Source: Acidobacteriota bacterium
Lineage (GTDB): Bacteria; Acidobacteriota; Terriglobia; Terriglobales; Acidobacteriaceae
DNA length: 6,944 nucleotides
Assembly (NCBI GenBank): GCA_021781255.1
Contig: JAJXXG010000380.1
Coordinates: 1 to 6,944 of the forward strand
Reading direction: 5' to 3'
Under the pieces are notes generated by a model. The model was not told the DNA's origin. It did not search any database and saw only the letters and a list, made by a program, of their open reading frames with translations. The position numbers and the translations under genes were made by a program. Below are positions 1-6,175 of this stretch, in pieces; within the stretch, counting starts at the first letter, position 1, and every line of letters starts with the position of its first letter.

Positions 1-1023
1 CTCGATCACCGTTCCGTCGAGGTCGTCGGCGCCGAAGCGCAGAGCGATCTGCGCGATCTTGGGCGTCATCATCTGCCAGTAGGCCTTGATGTGCGGGAAA
101 TTGTAGAGCAGCAGCCGGCTCACGGCAATCTGGCGGATGTCGGTCAGCCCCGTGGTCACGGGCAGGTGGTCAAGCAGCGTATTTTCCGGATGAAACGCCA
201 GAGGGATGAAGGTCTGAAATCCGCCCGTCTCGTCCTGCAAAGCGCGCAGCTTCAGCAAATGATCGACGCGGTCGGCGTCGTTCTCAATGTGGCCATACAA
301 CATCGTGGCATTCGATTTGAAGCCCATCTTGTGCGCCGCCCGCGCCGTTTGCAGCCACTCATCGCCGTCGATCTTGTGGTCGCAGATGATGGAGCGGACC
401 CGCTCGGCGAAGATTTCGGCGCCTCCACCGGGCATGGAGTCCACGCCGGCCTCGCGCAGCTTCAGGAGCGTTTGCTCGACGGTCAGCTTGGCGCGGCGGG
501 CGAAGAAGGCTATCTCCACCATGGTGAAGGCCTTGATGTGAACCTTAGGGAAGCGTTCTTTTAACCCTCGGACGAGATCCAGGAAGAACTCCAGAGGCAG
601 GTCGGGGTGCAGACCGCCTACGATGTGAAACTCCGTGACCGCCTCAGAGTAACCCGAGGCCGCCGTCGCCCAGGCCTCTTCGAGAGCCATGGTGTAGCCC
701 GCCGGATCACCCTTTTTGCGGCCGAAGGCGCACAGCTTGCAGGCCGCAACACAAACATTGGTCGGGTTGATGTGGCGATTGACGTTGAAGTAGGTCACGT
801 CGCCGTGCATCCGCTCACGCACATGATTGGCCAGCCATCCCACGGCCAGCACATCCGGCGAGCCGTAAAGCGCCAGCCCGTCGTCCGCGTTCAACCGCTC
901 CTGAGCCAGAACCTTTGCCGCCACCAGTTCCAGTCGGGGGTCGACCGTTCGAAAAGCCTGGGCCCGGAAAGCATGGCCCGGTGAGGCGTCGCTCTGGCGG
1001 GAGCCTATGGTCTCAGCGCACAT
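1..1023 (-). CDS. mqnE: Aminodeoxyfutalosine synthase MqnE, radical SAM enzyme (partial, 3' end outside window)
   Basis: MqnE joins the SAM-derived adenosyl radical to 3-[(1-carboxyvinyl)oxy]benzoate to give 6-amino-6-deoxyfutalosine, in the futalosine route to menaquinone in the cytoplasm. Translating the minus strand gives 341 open residues up to the left edge. Seen directly: the 4Fe-4S/SAM motif CX3CX2C within NVCVAACKLCAFGR, preceded by YFNVNRHINPTN, then GGLHPD, HIKAFT, PGGGAEIF, SNATMLYGHIE, LQDETGGFQTFIPLAFHP and NFPHIKAYW. This series is typical of MqnE rather than MqnC or CofH. The last visible residues, FGADDLDGTVIE, lie near the family's C-terminus, so I estimate only about 30 residues are missing. 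The start is the first ATG after an in-frame TGA at 1057-1059. No clear Shine-Dalgarno is seen. The glycosyltransferase lies 143 bp upstream on the same strand. Confidence 0.93.
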   Translation of the reverse strand, partial: MCAETIGSRQSDASPGHAFRAQAFRTVDPRLELVAAKVLAQERLNADDGLALYGSPDVLAVGWLANHVRERMHGDVTYFNVNRHINPTNVCVAACKLCAFGRKKGDPAGYTMALEEAWATAASGYSEAVTEFHIVGGLHPDLPLEFFLDLVRGLKERFPKVHIKAFTMVEIAFFARRAKLTVEQTLLKLREAGVDSMPGGGAEIFAERVRSIICDHKIDGDEWLQTARAAHKMGFKSNATMLYGHIENDADRVDHLLKLRALQDETGGFQTFIPLAFHPENTLLDHLPVTTGLTDIRQIAVSRLLLYNFPHIKAYWQMMTPKIAQIALRFGADDLDGTVIE

Positions 1024-1138
1024 AGACTCATGATACCGAAATCCAGGTGACTTGGCTCACCGGCCCGGCGCGGCCTGCAGACTGCTCGCGTCAAAAATCC
1101 AATGAATTCGCGACAGGATTTTGATCCACCAGGAGAAC

Positions 1139-1168
1139 GCTGAAAGCTGAGATCTACGGCTGACAGCT
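1139..1168. repeat. Two near-identical 10-mers, GCTGAAAGCT and GCTGACAGCT
   Basis: The 10-mers at 1139-1148 and 1159-1168 differ at one base and start 20 bp apart. Each is itself an imperfect dyad. The second overlaps the stop codon of the glycosyltransferase (1167-1169). They could form a weak hairpin in the 3' end of that transcript, but no T-run follows, so I do not call a terminator. They may be a small patch of degenerate simple repeat. Confidence 0.4.
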
Positions 1169-1934
1169 ACTTGACCAGGCCCGCGCGGTGGATCCGCTCC
1201 ACTTGCCTCGAGTAGCGGCCGAGCAAGGCATTCCAGCGGACAATGGCGATATCCTCAAGCATTCTGATCCCATCCTTGAGGTAGCTCATCCGCGTGCGCT
1301 CGTCGTGAGCCCAGCTAACGGGCACCTCAGCGATGCGGTAGCCCCGTTTGCGGGCGATGAAAAGAATCTCGGGATCGAAGCCCCAGCGTTCAATGGTCTG
1401 AAGCTGGAAGACGGTCTGCGCGGCGGCGCGTGTAAAGGCCTTAAAGCCGCACTGCGTGTCGGCGTATGGCAGCCTCATCACGGCGCGGGTAACGCCGTTG
1501 AAGCAGCGGCCGAAAAACTGGCGGTAGAAGGGCTGGCGAATCGTTTGCCGCGTACGTTCCAGCCAACGCGAGCCAATGGCGATGTCGGCGCCGGCAGCAA
1601 TCGCGGCAAACAAGCCCTCCGCCTCCTCAATGGGCGCCGACAGATCGGCGTCGGTGAAGAGTACCACCTCGCCGAGAGAGTGGAGGATGCCGTTGCGCAC
1701 ACTGTACCCCTTGCCGTGGTTGCCGGGATTCTGCAACAGCCGCACCTCAGGGGAGTTGGCGGAAAAGGCGCGGACCATCGCGGCGGTTTGGTCACGCGAG
1801 CCATCGTCAACCACAATGACCTCGGCGGACCAGCCGCGCTTGCGGATACAGCCGGTGACCGCATCGAGAGCGTGGGCAATCCGCGCGCTCTCGTTATAGG
1901 CGGGAATGACGATACTGTATTGCGGATAGCTCAT
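1167..1934 (-). CDS. Family 2 glycosyltransferase, dolichyl/polyprenyl-phosphate sugar synthase type
   Basis: Probably transfers a sugar from a nucleotide donor to a polyprenyl phosphate carrier at the inner face of the membrane, as ALG5 and DPM1-like enzymes do. Seen directly in 255 residues: the GT-A nucleotide-binding start YSIVIPAYNES (6-16), VIVVDDGS (39-46), NHGKGYSVRNG (72-82), the metal-binding DAD at 95-97 within FTDADLSAPIEE, IGSRW (120-124), DTQCGFKAFTR (159-169) and RWGFDPEILFIARKRGYRIAEVPVSW (the first part at 183-190). The QCGFKAF and GFDPE blocks are characteristic of this subgroup. No transmembrane helix is visible, so it is likely soluble or peripheral, unlike DPM relatives with C-terminal helices. 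The start is the ATG directly before SYPQYSIVIP, with an A-rich but poor ribosome site. The donor sugar cannot be told. mqnE follows 143 bp downstream. Confidence 0.88.
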   Translation of the reverse strand: MSYPQYSIVIPAYNESARIAHALDAVTGCIRKRGWSAEVIVVDDGSRDQTAAMVRAFSANSPEVRLLQNPGNHGKGYSVRNGILHSLGEVVLFTDADLSAPIEEAEGLFAAIAAGADIAIGSRWLERTRQTIRQPFYRQFFGRCFNGVTRAVMRLPYADTQCGFKAFTRAAAQTVFQLQTIERWGFDPEILFIARKRGYRIAEVPVSWAHDERTRMSYLKDGIRMLEDIAIVRWNALLGRYSRQVERIHRAGLVK

Positions 1935-2109
1935 TCTTTTTTGAGAGTGCTCAGGATAACTGTACCCCAGATCGGCCGGGCGCCGGAAAGTACCGTAACA
2001 CCCGGAATTCCCGGCGCGGCCCTCCTCGCAGACGGAGCTGGACGGCAGGTAAAGGCGCCTTCACCTCGACGCCGCGTGAGCGGCAGCCTTGTTTCGGCCC
2101 AGGAAATGT

Positions 2110-2138
2110 ATAGTAATTGTGAGAGCGTAATCGGCCAA
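2110..2138 (-). promoter_or_regulatory. Candidate sigma-70 promoter for the glycosyltransferase
   Basis: Read on the minus strand, TTGGCC (2133-2138) and TACTAT (2110-2115) are separated by exactly 17 bp. Each hexamer matches 4 of 6 consensus bases. It would give a transcript starting near 2103 with a leader of about 170 nt before the ATG at 1934. Matches this good occur by chance, so it is only a candidate. Confidence 0.3.
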
Positions 2139-2175
2139 CTTGCTGATGCACAAAGGATAAAATCCAAAAAGGTAC

Positions 2176-2204
2176 TTGCTTTTTCGCGTTTTCATGGGCA
2201 CAAT
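2176..2204 (+). promoter_or_regulatory. Candidate sigma-70 promoter for the HU/IHF gene
   Basis: TTGCTT (2176-2181) and CACAAT (2199-2204) are 17 bp apart, placing a start near 2211 and a leader of about 26 nt that includes the Shine-Dalgarno. A competing -10-like TATGCT at 2210-2215 has no -35 partner at normal spacing. Confidence 0.33.
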
Positions 2205-2220
2205 CCGATTATGCTAAGTG

Positions 2221-2227
2221 GGGAGGT
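2221..2227 (+). promoter_or_regulatory. Shine-Dalgarno of the HU/IHF gene
   Basis: GGGAGGT lies 9 bp before the ATG at 2237, a strong ribosome site at good spacing. It fixes the start of the HU/IHF gene. Confidence 0.75.
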
Positions 2228-2236
2228 ATCAGGGAC

Positions 2237-2533
2237 ATGACAAAAGCGGACCTGGTGGAAAAGGTAACGAGTTTGGGCGACTTGACCCGGCGCGACGGAG
2301 AAGTAATCGTCGAAACCATCTTCGGCTCTGTGATCGGCGCCTTGCAGAGCGGGGATAAGATCGAGATTCGCGGCTTCGGCTCGTTTCGCATCCGTCAGCG
2401 CAATCCCCGCATTGGACGCAACCCCAAGACGGGCGCGCGCGTAGAAGTTCCTGCCAAGAAAGTTCCCTACTTCAAGCCCTCGAAAGAACTGCGCGACCTG
2501 GTCAACCCGGATGAGGCCATCAAGGTCTCGTAA
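2237..2533 (+). CDS. HU/IHF-family DNA-bending protein
   Basis: A small dimeric nucleoid protein that bends DNA and shapes the chromosome, replication and transcription. Its 98 residues match the usual HU/IHF length of 90-100. Seen directly: the helical N-terminal half beginning MTKADLVEKV, the GDKIEIRGFGSF turn (39-50), and the beta-arm RQRNPRIGRNPKTG (53-66). Pro63 is at the arm tip, where it intercalates between base pairs in known HU and IHF structures. The C-terminal VPYFKPSKELRDLVN (76-90) is the family signature. The RNPRIGRNPKTG stretch is common to IHF-like and HU proteins, so the subunit type cannot be decided. It has a strong ribosome site and its own upstream region. It converges on pgeF with 24 bp between the stops and no recognisable terminator in that gap. 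Confidence 0.95.
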   Translation: MTKADLVEKVTSLGDLTRRDGEVIVETIFGSVIGALQSGDKIEIRGFGSFRIRQRNPRIGRNPKTGARVEVPAKKVPYFKPSKELRDLVNPDEAIKVS

Positions 2534-2557
2534 AGCAAGCTCCGCATCCCAAATCTT

Positions 2558-3634
2558 CTATCGGCGGGACCGGCCTCTCTGCGTCCCGCAAATGCCGATG
2601 ACCGCCATCATCCGCCCCGCGTGCCCGTGCGAGGCCCGATGCGAGAAGAACAGCTCTGTGTGGCATTGCGTGCAGCCTCCTACTGCCTGAATCGATTCGG
2701 GCTTGAGTCCGGCGGCCAGCAACTGCCGGCGGTTGGCCTCGATCAGGTCCAGGTGTAGGCTCGGGCCTATGGACGAGTGGCCCGGTGCGCATTGAGTCAG
2801 GAACAGCATGGGATATTTAGACTTGACCGGATCAGAAGAAAAGACCTCGCGAAAGAGTTCGCGCGCGTAAACGAATTGAGATTCGAACTGCGAAAGCACC
2901 TCCTCGCCGACGGCGTAACAGCAGGCACCGATGCCTGGGCCGATGGCGGCGACAAGATCCTCGGGCCGGGAACCGAAGGCAAGCCGCATACGGCCGATGC
3001 CACTTTCGACAATGCGCTTCACGGTCCCTCGCCAGCCGGCGTGGAATGCCGCCACCGCGTGGCGCTTGCGGTCCGCCACCAGAACCGGAATGCAGTCGGC
3101 AGTCTGAATGGCAAGCAGCAGGCCCGGCTCATCGGTCATCTGCCCATCTGCTTTACGGGGGAGCTTACGGGCCGCGTCGCCGGTTGTGGTATGGACGAGG
3201 AGATTGGAATGGAATTGGCGCAGGGCGACGATTGGCGTTGCGGCATCGCCGGTGACGGCCTTGGCCAGCAGACGGCGGTTGCGGCGAACGATCTTCCAGT
3301 CGTCGGCGGCGGTAAAACCCAGATTCAGCTCGCCCTCGGTGCCTTCGGCGCAATACGCCCGGCTCAACCCTCCCTTGCGGGTACTAAAACCCGACCATAG
3401 CCAGGGCAAATCCCCGCCAGAGACTGGAAGCCACTCTACGCCGTTGGCGGCGCGAGAGAGAACGGGCGCTGGAAGGGTAAGATCCTCCGGCTCTGCGCGT
3501 TCAATGCTTGCGGCGCGCGGATTATTCGACGGCTTGGCGCGCAGGCTTCGCACGAGCCCTGCCTCAGCAAACCGGGCATCGATCGGCTTAAGGGCTGAAA
3601 AAGAGGACGGATTGAGGCCGGAATGAGAACGCAT
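2558..3634 (-). CDS. pgeF: PgeF/YfiH-family protein (DUF152, multicopper 'polyphenol oxidase' fold)
   Basis: In E. coli this family (YfiH/PgeF) acts in peptidoglycan precursor quality control, removing L-Ser misincorporated in place of L-Ala on UDP-MurNAc. Related proteins are reported as purine nucleoside phosphorylases, and the older laccase label is doubtful. Seen directly: WSGFSTRKGGLS (80-91), NLGF (104-107), RQFHS with His142, TADCIPV with Cys181, and FHAGWRGT with His198. This His-Cys-His set is the family metal site. Then IGPGIGACCY (231-240), HLDL (294-297) and CTQCHTELFFSHR (321-333). At 358 residues it is longer than the usual 240-280, because about 75 residues precede the core. 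The ATG at 3634 has an AGGG 4 bp upstream. A GTG at residue 28 is an alternative, but no ATG or GTG lies at the start of the core. Confidence 0.9.
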   Translation of the reverse strand: MRSHSGLNPSSFSALKPIDARFAEAGLVRSLRAKPSNNPRAASIERAEPEDLTLPAPVLSRAANGVEWLPVSGGDLPWLWSGFSTRKGGLSRAYCAEGTEGELNLGFTAADDWKIVRRNRRLLAKAVTGDAATPIVALRQFHSNLLVHTTTGDAARKLPRKADGQMTDEPGLLLAIQTADCIPVLVADRKRHAVAAFHAGWRGTVKRIVESGIGRMRLAFGSRPEDLVAAIGPGIGACCYAVGEEVLSQFESQFVYARELFREVFSSDPVKSKYPMLFLTQCAPGHSSIGPSLHLDLIEANRRQLLAAGLKPESIQAVGGCTQCHTELFFSHRASHGHAGRMMAVIGICGTQRGRSRR

Positions 3635-3763
3635 CGCACCCTGATTTTAAAGCGAAATCCGAGCACCAGTCCCCCTCCGACTTCGATCAGGGCGGCCCTT
3701 CGCTAAAAAAAGCCACTGGAGGGGCGTGCATCTGGGTCCACCTGCCCGGATTTCGTTGTACCG

Positions 3764-3775
3764 GCACGGCCGTGC
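3764..3775. repeat. Perfect 12-bp palindrome GCACGGCCGTGC
   Basis: The two 6-bp halves are exact reverse complements with no spacer. It ends 6 bp before the consensus -35 hexamer TTGACA at 3782-3787. That position would suit an operator, but no good -10 follows TTGACA at normal spacing, so function is unproven. Confidence 0.5.
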
Positions 3776-3815
3776 GATCAGTTGACAATTTAGTCTATCC
3801 AAGCCGAGGAAGCAT

Positions 3816-3841
3816 GTGGGCCTACCTTCCGGTAGGCCCGC
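3816..3841. repeat. Strong inverted repeat or hairpin, 9-bp perfect stem with TTCC loop
   Basis: Arms GGGCCTACC (3818-3826) and GGTAGGCCC (3831-3839) are perfectly complementary around the loop TTCC. On the plus strand a G-U pair (3817/3840) and a G-C pair (3816/3841) extend the stem to 11 bp. Neither strand has a T-run after it, so it is not a standard intrinsic terminator. It may be part of a structured RNA or a small intergenic palindrome. Confidence 0.6.
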
Positions 3842-3951
3842 TTGAGAGGCAGTTTAGGAAGGGGAACCAGGGGGGATTTTGTGAAGGGGTCCTTATAGAA
3901 CCCTCAGGAGAGTTACCGTTCGTTGGTGGGTCGCTTTGGGGAAGCCTCTGC

Positions 3952-3964
3952 TAATTACTAATTA
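3952..3964. repeat. Tandem TAATTA palindromes
   Basis: Two copies of the self-complementary hexamer TAATTA, at 3952-3957 and 3959-3964, are separated by one C. The AT-only motif stands out in this GC-rich window and may be a protein-binding or DNA-unwinding site. Confidence 0.4.
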
Positions 3965-4211
3965 AGATGCATGGGTTGGATTAAGGTTGCATTTTCACGT
4001 TTATTTTCTGAATGGCCGTGGCCAGCCTTTGCAAATCTGCCCCGAATCGGGCGTTCTTACCCGCCTGGCGCCCCTTCCCCCTCAAAACAAGACAAGCGAC
4101 TTGCAACCATACCACGCACATCGTTTGGCAAACGCTGGACCGGAGCCCCGACGGCTTTGATGTGGAGATGCCGACCGTCAAGGGTTCTCGCCGATTCAAG
4201 TCCAGCGCACA

Positions 4212-5021
4212 CTAATGGGAAGGCGGCCCTTCGGCAGGCGGCCGCGCGGCCTTCTCCACAAAGCTCGTGATCAGGCCCACGGGCAGGAAGCGCACCAGAA
4301 ATGCCGTAAACTTCCCGCTGCCTTTGGGAACAATGGTGCGCTGGCCACGCGCCAGAGCGTCGATGGCAAGCCGCGCAACATCTTCCGCCGATTGCAGGTC
4401 GCGGTTTCGAAAAGCGCTGGCGTGAGCCACTTCGAAAAACTCGCTCTCTGTGGTCCCGGGGCAGAGTGCGGTCACACCCACGCCAAACCGCGCCACTTCG
4501 GCTGCCAGGCCCAGCGCAAAGAAACGGTCGAATGCTTTGGTGGCTGCATAGGTGGTGAGGTACGGAACTGGCTGAAAGCTGGCTGTTGACGCGACTACGA
4601 GCACCCATCCACGCCGGCGCTCGACCATGCGCGGCACAAACAAGCGCGAAAGCCGCACCACTGCCTCGCAGTTCACGCGCACCTGGCTCATCTCCTGCTC
4701 GGCGGAGGTCAAGTGAAACGCGCCGTACTGACCCAGGCCCGCATTGTTGACCAGGATATCGACTGCAATCCCGGCGCCCTCGGTGGCATCGTAGATCTGC
4801 TGCGGCGCGGCCGGATCGTTCAGGTCGGCGGTAACGATGTGCGTCTCGGTTCCCTTTGTGCCGAGTTCAGCCGCCAGGGTCTCCAGGCGTTCCCTGCGCC
4901 GCGCGGTCAGGATCAGTTTGGCGCCACGGCCGGCCAGCTCGTGCGCCAGCGCTGCACCAATTCCCGAGCTGGCTCCGGTCACCAACGCCCATTTGCCGTG
5001 AAAATCCCTTGCCATTGTCAT
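4212..5021 (-). CDS. Short-chain dehydrogenase/reductase (classical SDR)
   Basis: An NAD(P)(H)-dependent oxidoreductase of unknown substrate, acting on a hydroxyl or carbonyl group. With the ATG at 5021 it has 269 residues, typical for classical SDRs. Seen directly: cofactor motif TGASSGIG (15-22), TARRRERL (39-46) whose arginines after the second strand suggest NADPH, Asp66, NNAG (92-95), Asn117, catalytic Ser145, and YAATK with Tyr158 and Lys162. The Asn-Ser-Tyr-Lys tetrad is complete. The C-terminal stretch FTAFLVRFLPVGLITSFV (238-255) is hydrophobic and might touch the membrane. The frame stays open up to an ATG at 5129, but those 36 extra residues fit no SDR, and a promoter-like TATGAT lies within them. 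An ATG two codons downstream, at 5015, is equally possible. Confidence 0.9.
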   Translation of the reverse strand: MTMARDFHGKWALVTGASSGIGAALAHELAGRGAKLILTARRRERLETLAAELGTKGTETHIVTADLNDPAAPQQIYDATEGAGIAVDILVNNAGLGQYGAFHLTSAEQEMSQVRVNCEAVVRLSRLFVPRMVERRRGWVLVVASTASFQPVPYLTTYAATKAFDRFFALGLAAEVARFGVGVTALCPGTTESEFFEVAHASAFRNRDLQSAEDVARLAIDALARGQRTIVPKGSGKFTAFLVRFLPVGLITSFVEKAARPPAEGPPSH

Positions 5022-5030
5022 CGCGGAACC

Positions 5031-5061
5031 ATCATAGCGGTTTCCGTTCGATTGCTCGCAA
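5031..5061 (-). promoter_or_regulatory. Candidate promoter of the SDR gene
   Basis: On the minus strand TATGAT (5031-5036) is preceded by TTGCGA (5056-5061), with 19 bp between, slightly long. Transcription would begin within a few bases of the ATG at 5021, giving a nearly leaderless message. This fits the lack of a clear Shine-Dalgarno before that ATG. Confidence 0.33.
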
Positions 5062-5222
5062 AGCTCGCCCAGCGGCCGTGTGGTACGCTGAACCCACTCC
5101 TTTCTGAAGTGCGCACCAGGCTCACCCACCCCTTTCGCCTACGCCGAATCCGCAGAGGTACTTGCTACATCTAGAAGCTGGCCTCGTGGGAACGGGTTCG
5201 GGACCGTGGAGAACTACGCCGC

Positions 5223-6116
5223 ATGCACGTTCCTGCCAATGTCACGCAGTTAGATCTCAAGGCCATCGTCTACGCCACCGACTTTTCCTCATATTCGCAA
5301 AATGCTGGCAACTACGCGTCTTTGCTCGCCCGGAAGTTCAACGCAGATCTTCTGGCGGCGCACGCCTTCGTCCTGACCAACCCGGCCATGGAGGCCGAAG
5401 CCGAAGCCGGTCCGCTCGTAAAGAGCATGCAGCGCAAGGAATTGGAAGCCGCTTTGGCGGCCGCTGCCAGGCGTTACGGCGAAGGCCTGCGGCGTGCTGT
5501 GCCGGTGCTGATCGAGGGCGATCCGCGCGAACTCATTCCCCGCCTCGCGAAGGAGAACGCTCCATCGCTCGTCGTTCTGGGAACGCACGGCAGGGGCAGG
5601 ATCGAGCGCGGAATCGTCGGCTCGGTGGCAGAGAGGATTCTGCGCGCAACCAGCAGTCCATCCTTGACCGTAGGCCCGGCAGTCCCCGCCTGCGACCCTG
5701 CACGCGCACCTTTCCGGCGCATACTCTACGCCACCGGCCTCTCAGCCGCCGACGCGCGTGGAGCGCCGTACGCGCTCGCTATGGCGCAGGCATTCGATGC
5801 ATCGCTGGACGTGCTCCACGTGGTAAACCCGGATGACGTGAGGCATCCGGACCGATTCAGCGAGATCCAGAGGCAGTTCCACGCTCTGCTCGAAGAGTTC
5901 GTCCCGCAGCAGACTGATGCCATTCGCAATCCGCATGGCATCGTTGAAGTCGGCTCCGCGCACGTGCGCATTCTCGAGTATTTGCGGGAGTTTCAGGTGG
6001 ACCTGCTCGCGCTCTCCTTCCGCAAGAGTTCGCATCTGTGGCTGCAATCGCGGCTGTCGGGCGCATTCCACATCATCGCCCACGCGCCGTGCCCGGTGAT
6101 GACGATTACCGGCTGA
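5223..6116 (+). CDS. Tandem-domain universal stress protein (UspA family)
   Basis: A cytoplasmic stress-response protein with two Usp folds in one chain of 297 residues, about twice a single Usp. Domain 1 (about 11-152) has VYATDFS with Asp20 and the complete nucleotide-binding motif G-2x-G-9x-G-S at Gly120, Gly123, Gly133 and Ser134, so it should bind ATP. Domain 2 (about 164-297) begins RRILYATGLS, where Gly172 replaces the aspartate. Its equivalent loop (265-279) has Ser, Lys and Leu in place of the three glycines, so it probably does not bind nucleotide. The start is ATG 5223 with GGAG at 5208-5211, 11 bp upstream. The SDR gene diverges to its left and the cytochrome c gene converges from its right. 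The protein's ligand and trigger cannot be told from sequence. Confidence 0.92.
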   Translation: MHVPANVTQLDLKAIVYATDFSSYSQNAGNYASLLARKFNADLLAAHAFVLTNPAMEAEAEAGPLVKSMQRKELEAALAAAARRYGEGLRRAVPVLIEGDPRELIPRLAKENAPSLVVLGTHGRGRIERGIVGSVAERILRATSSPSLTVGPAVPACDPARAPFRRILYATGLSAADARGAPYALAMAQAFDASLDVLHVVNPDDVRHPDRFSEIQRQFHALLEEFVPQQTDAIRNPHGIVEVGSAHVRILEYLREFQVDLLALSFRKSSHLWLQSRLSGAFHIIAHAPCPVMTITG

Positions 6117-6147
6117 CGGACACACCGCGCCTTGTTTGCCTTGCAGC

Positions 6148-6166
6148 AGGGCCCTACGCCCTTTTG
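6148..6166 (+). terminator. Possible weak intrinsic terminator after the Usp gene
   Basis: AGGGC (6148-6152) and GCCCT (6158-6162) form a 5-bp stem around a CCTAC loop, followed by TTT. It sits 32 bp after the Usp stop, in the 59-bp gap between two convergent genes. The stem and T-run are both short, so it may be inefficient. Confidence 0.33.
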
Positions 6167-6175
6167 CTCCGTCAC

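Larger units (their letters stand above)
3635..4211. other. 577-bp region without a convincing gene
   Basis: It lies between the start of pgeF and the stop of the dehydrogenase, so it should hold the pgeF promoter and the 3' end of the dehydrogenase transcript. Short open frames exist on both strands but none has a recognisable family motif, a clear ribosome site or coding-like residue use. Seen in it: an A7 run at 3705-3711, a perfect 12-bp palindrome, a lone TTGACA, a 9-bp hairpin, a smaller hairpin at 3887-3903 and two TAATTA copies near 3958. The 3780-4000 part looks more AT-rich than its surroundings. It could be a small RNA locus, a decayed gene or plain spacer. Confidence 0.6.

Noticed and set aside
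1188..2240. A 350-codon plus-strand frame opposite the glycosyltransferase
   Set aside because: The minus strand there encodes a complete GT2 with all motifs; the long opposite frame is an effect of high GC codon bias.
2534..2557. Bidirectional terminator between the HU/IHF gene and pgeF
   Set aside because: The 24-bp gap has no inverted repeat and no adequate T-run on either strand.
3705..3711. T7 run on the minus strand as an intrinsic terminator
   Set aside because: No stable stem directly precedes it on that strand; only 4-bp pairings could be found.
3712..3747. Sequence resembling parts of a cobalamin riboswitch (GCCACTGG, then CCACCTGCC)
   Set aside because: The other conserved segments of the B12 element are absent upstream, and no plus-strand gene follows for it to control.
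4171..4204. tRNA T-arm-like text (GGGTTC and GATTCAAGTCC)
   Set aside because: The stem bases around the loop do not pair, and no acceptor stem or anticodon arm can be built.
3971..4270. Overlapping open frames on both strands in the gap and running into the SDR gene
   Set aside because: No family motif, no ribosome site, and Pro/Ser/Arg-rich composition typical of unused frames in GC-rich DNA.
5162..5836. A 224-codon plus-strand frame overlapping the Usp gene
   Set aside because: Arg/Ser-rich shadow of the Usp gene in another frame, without domain motifs.
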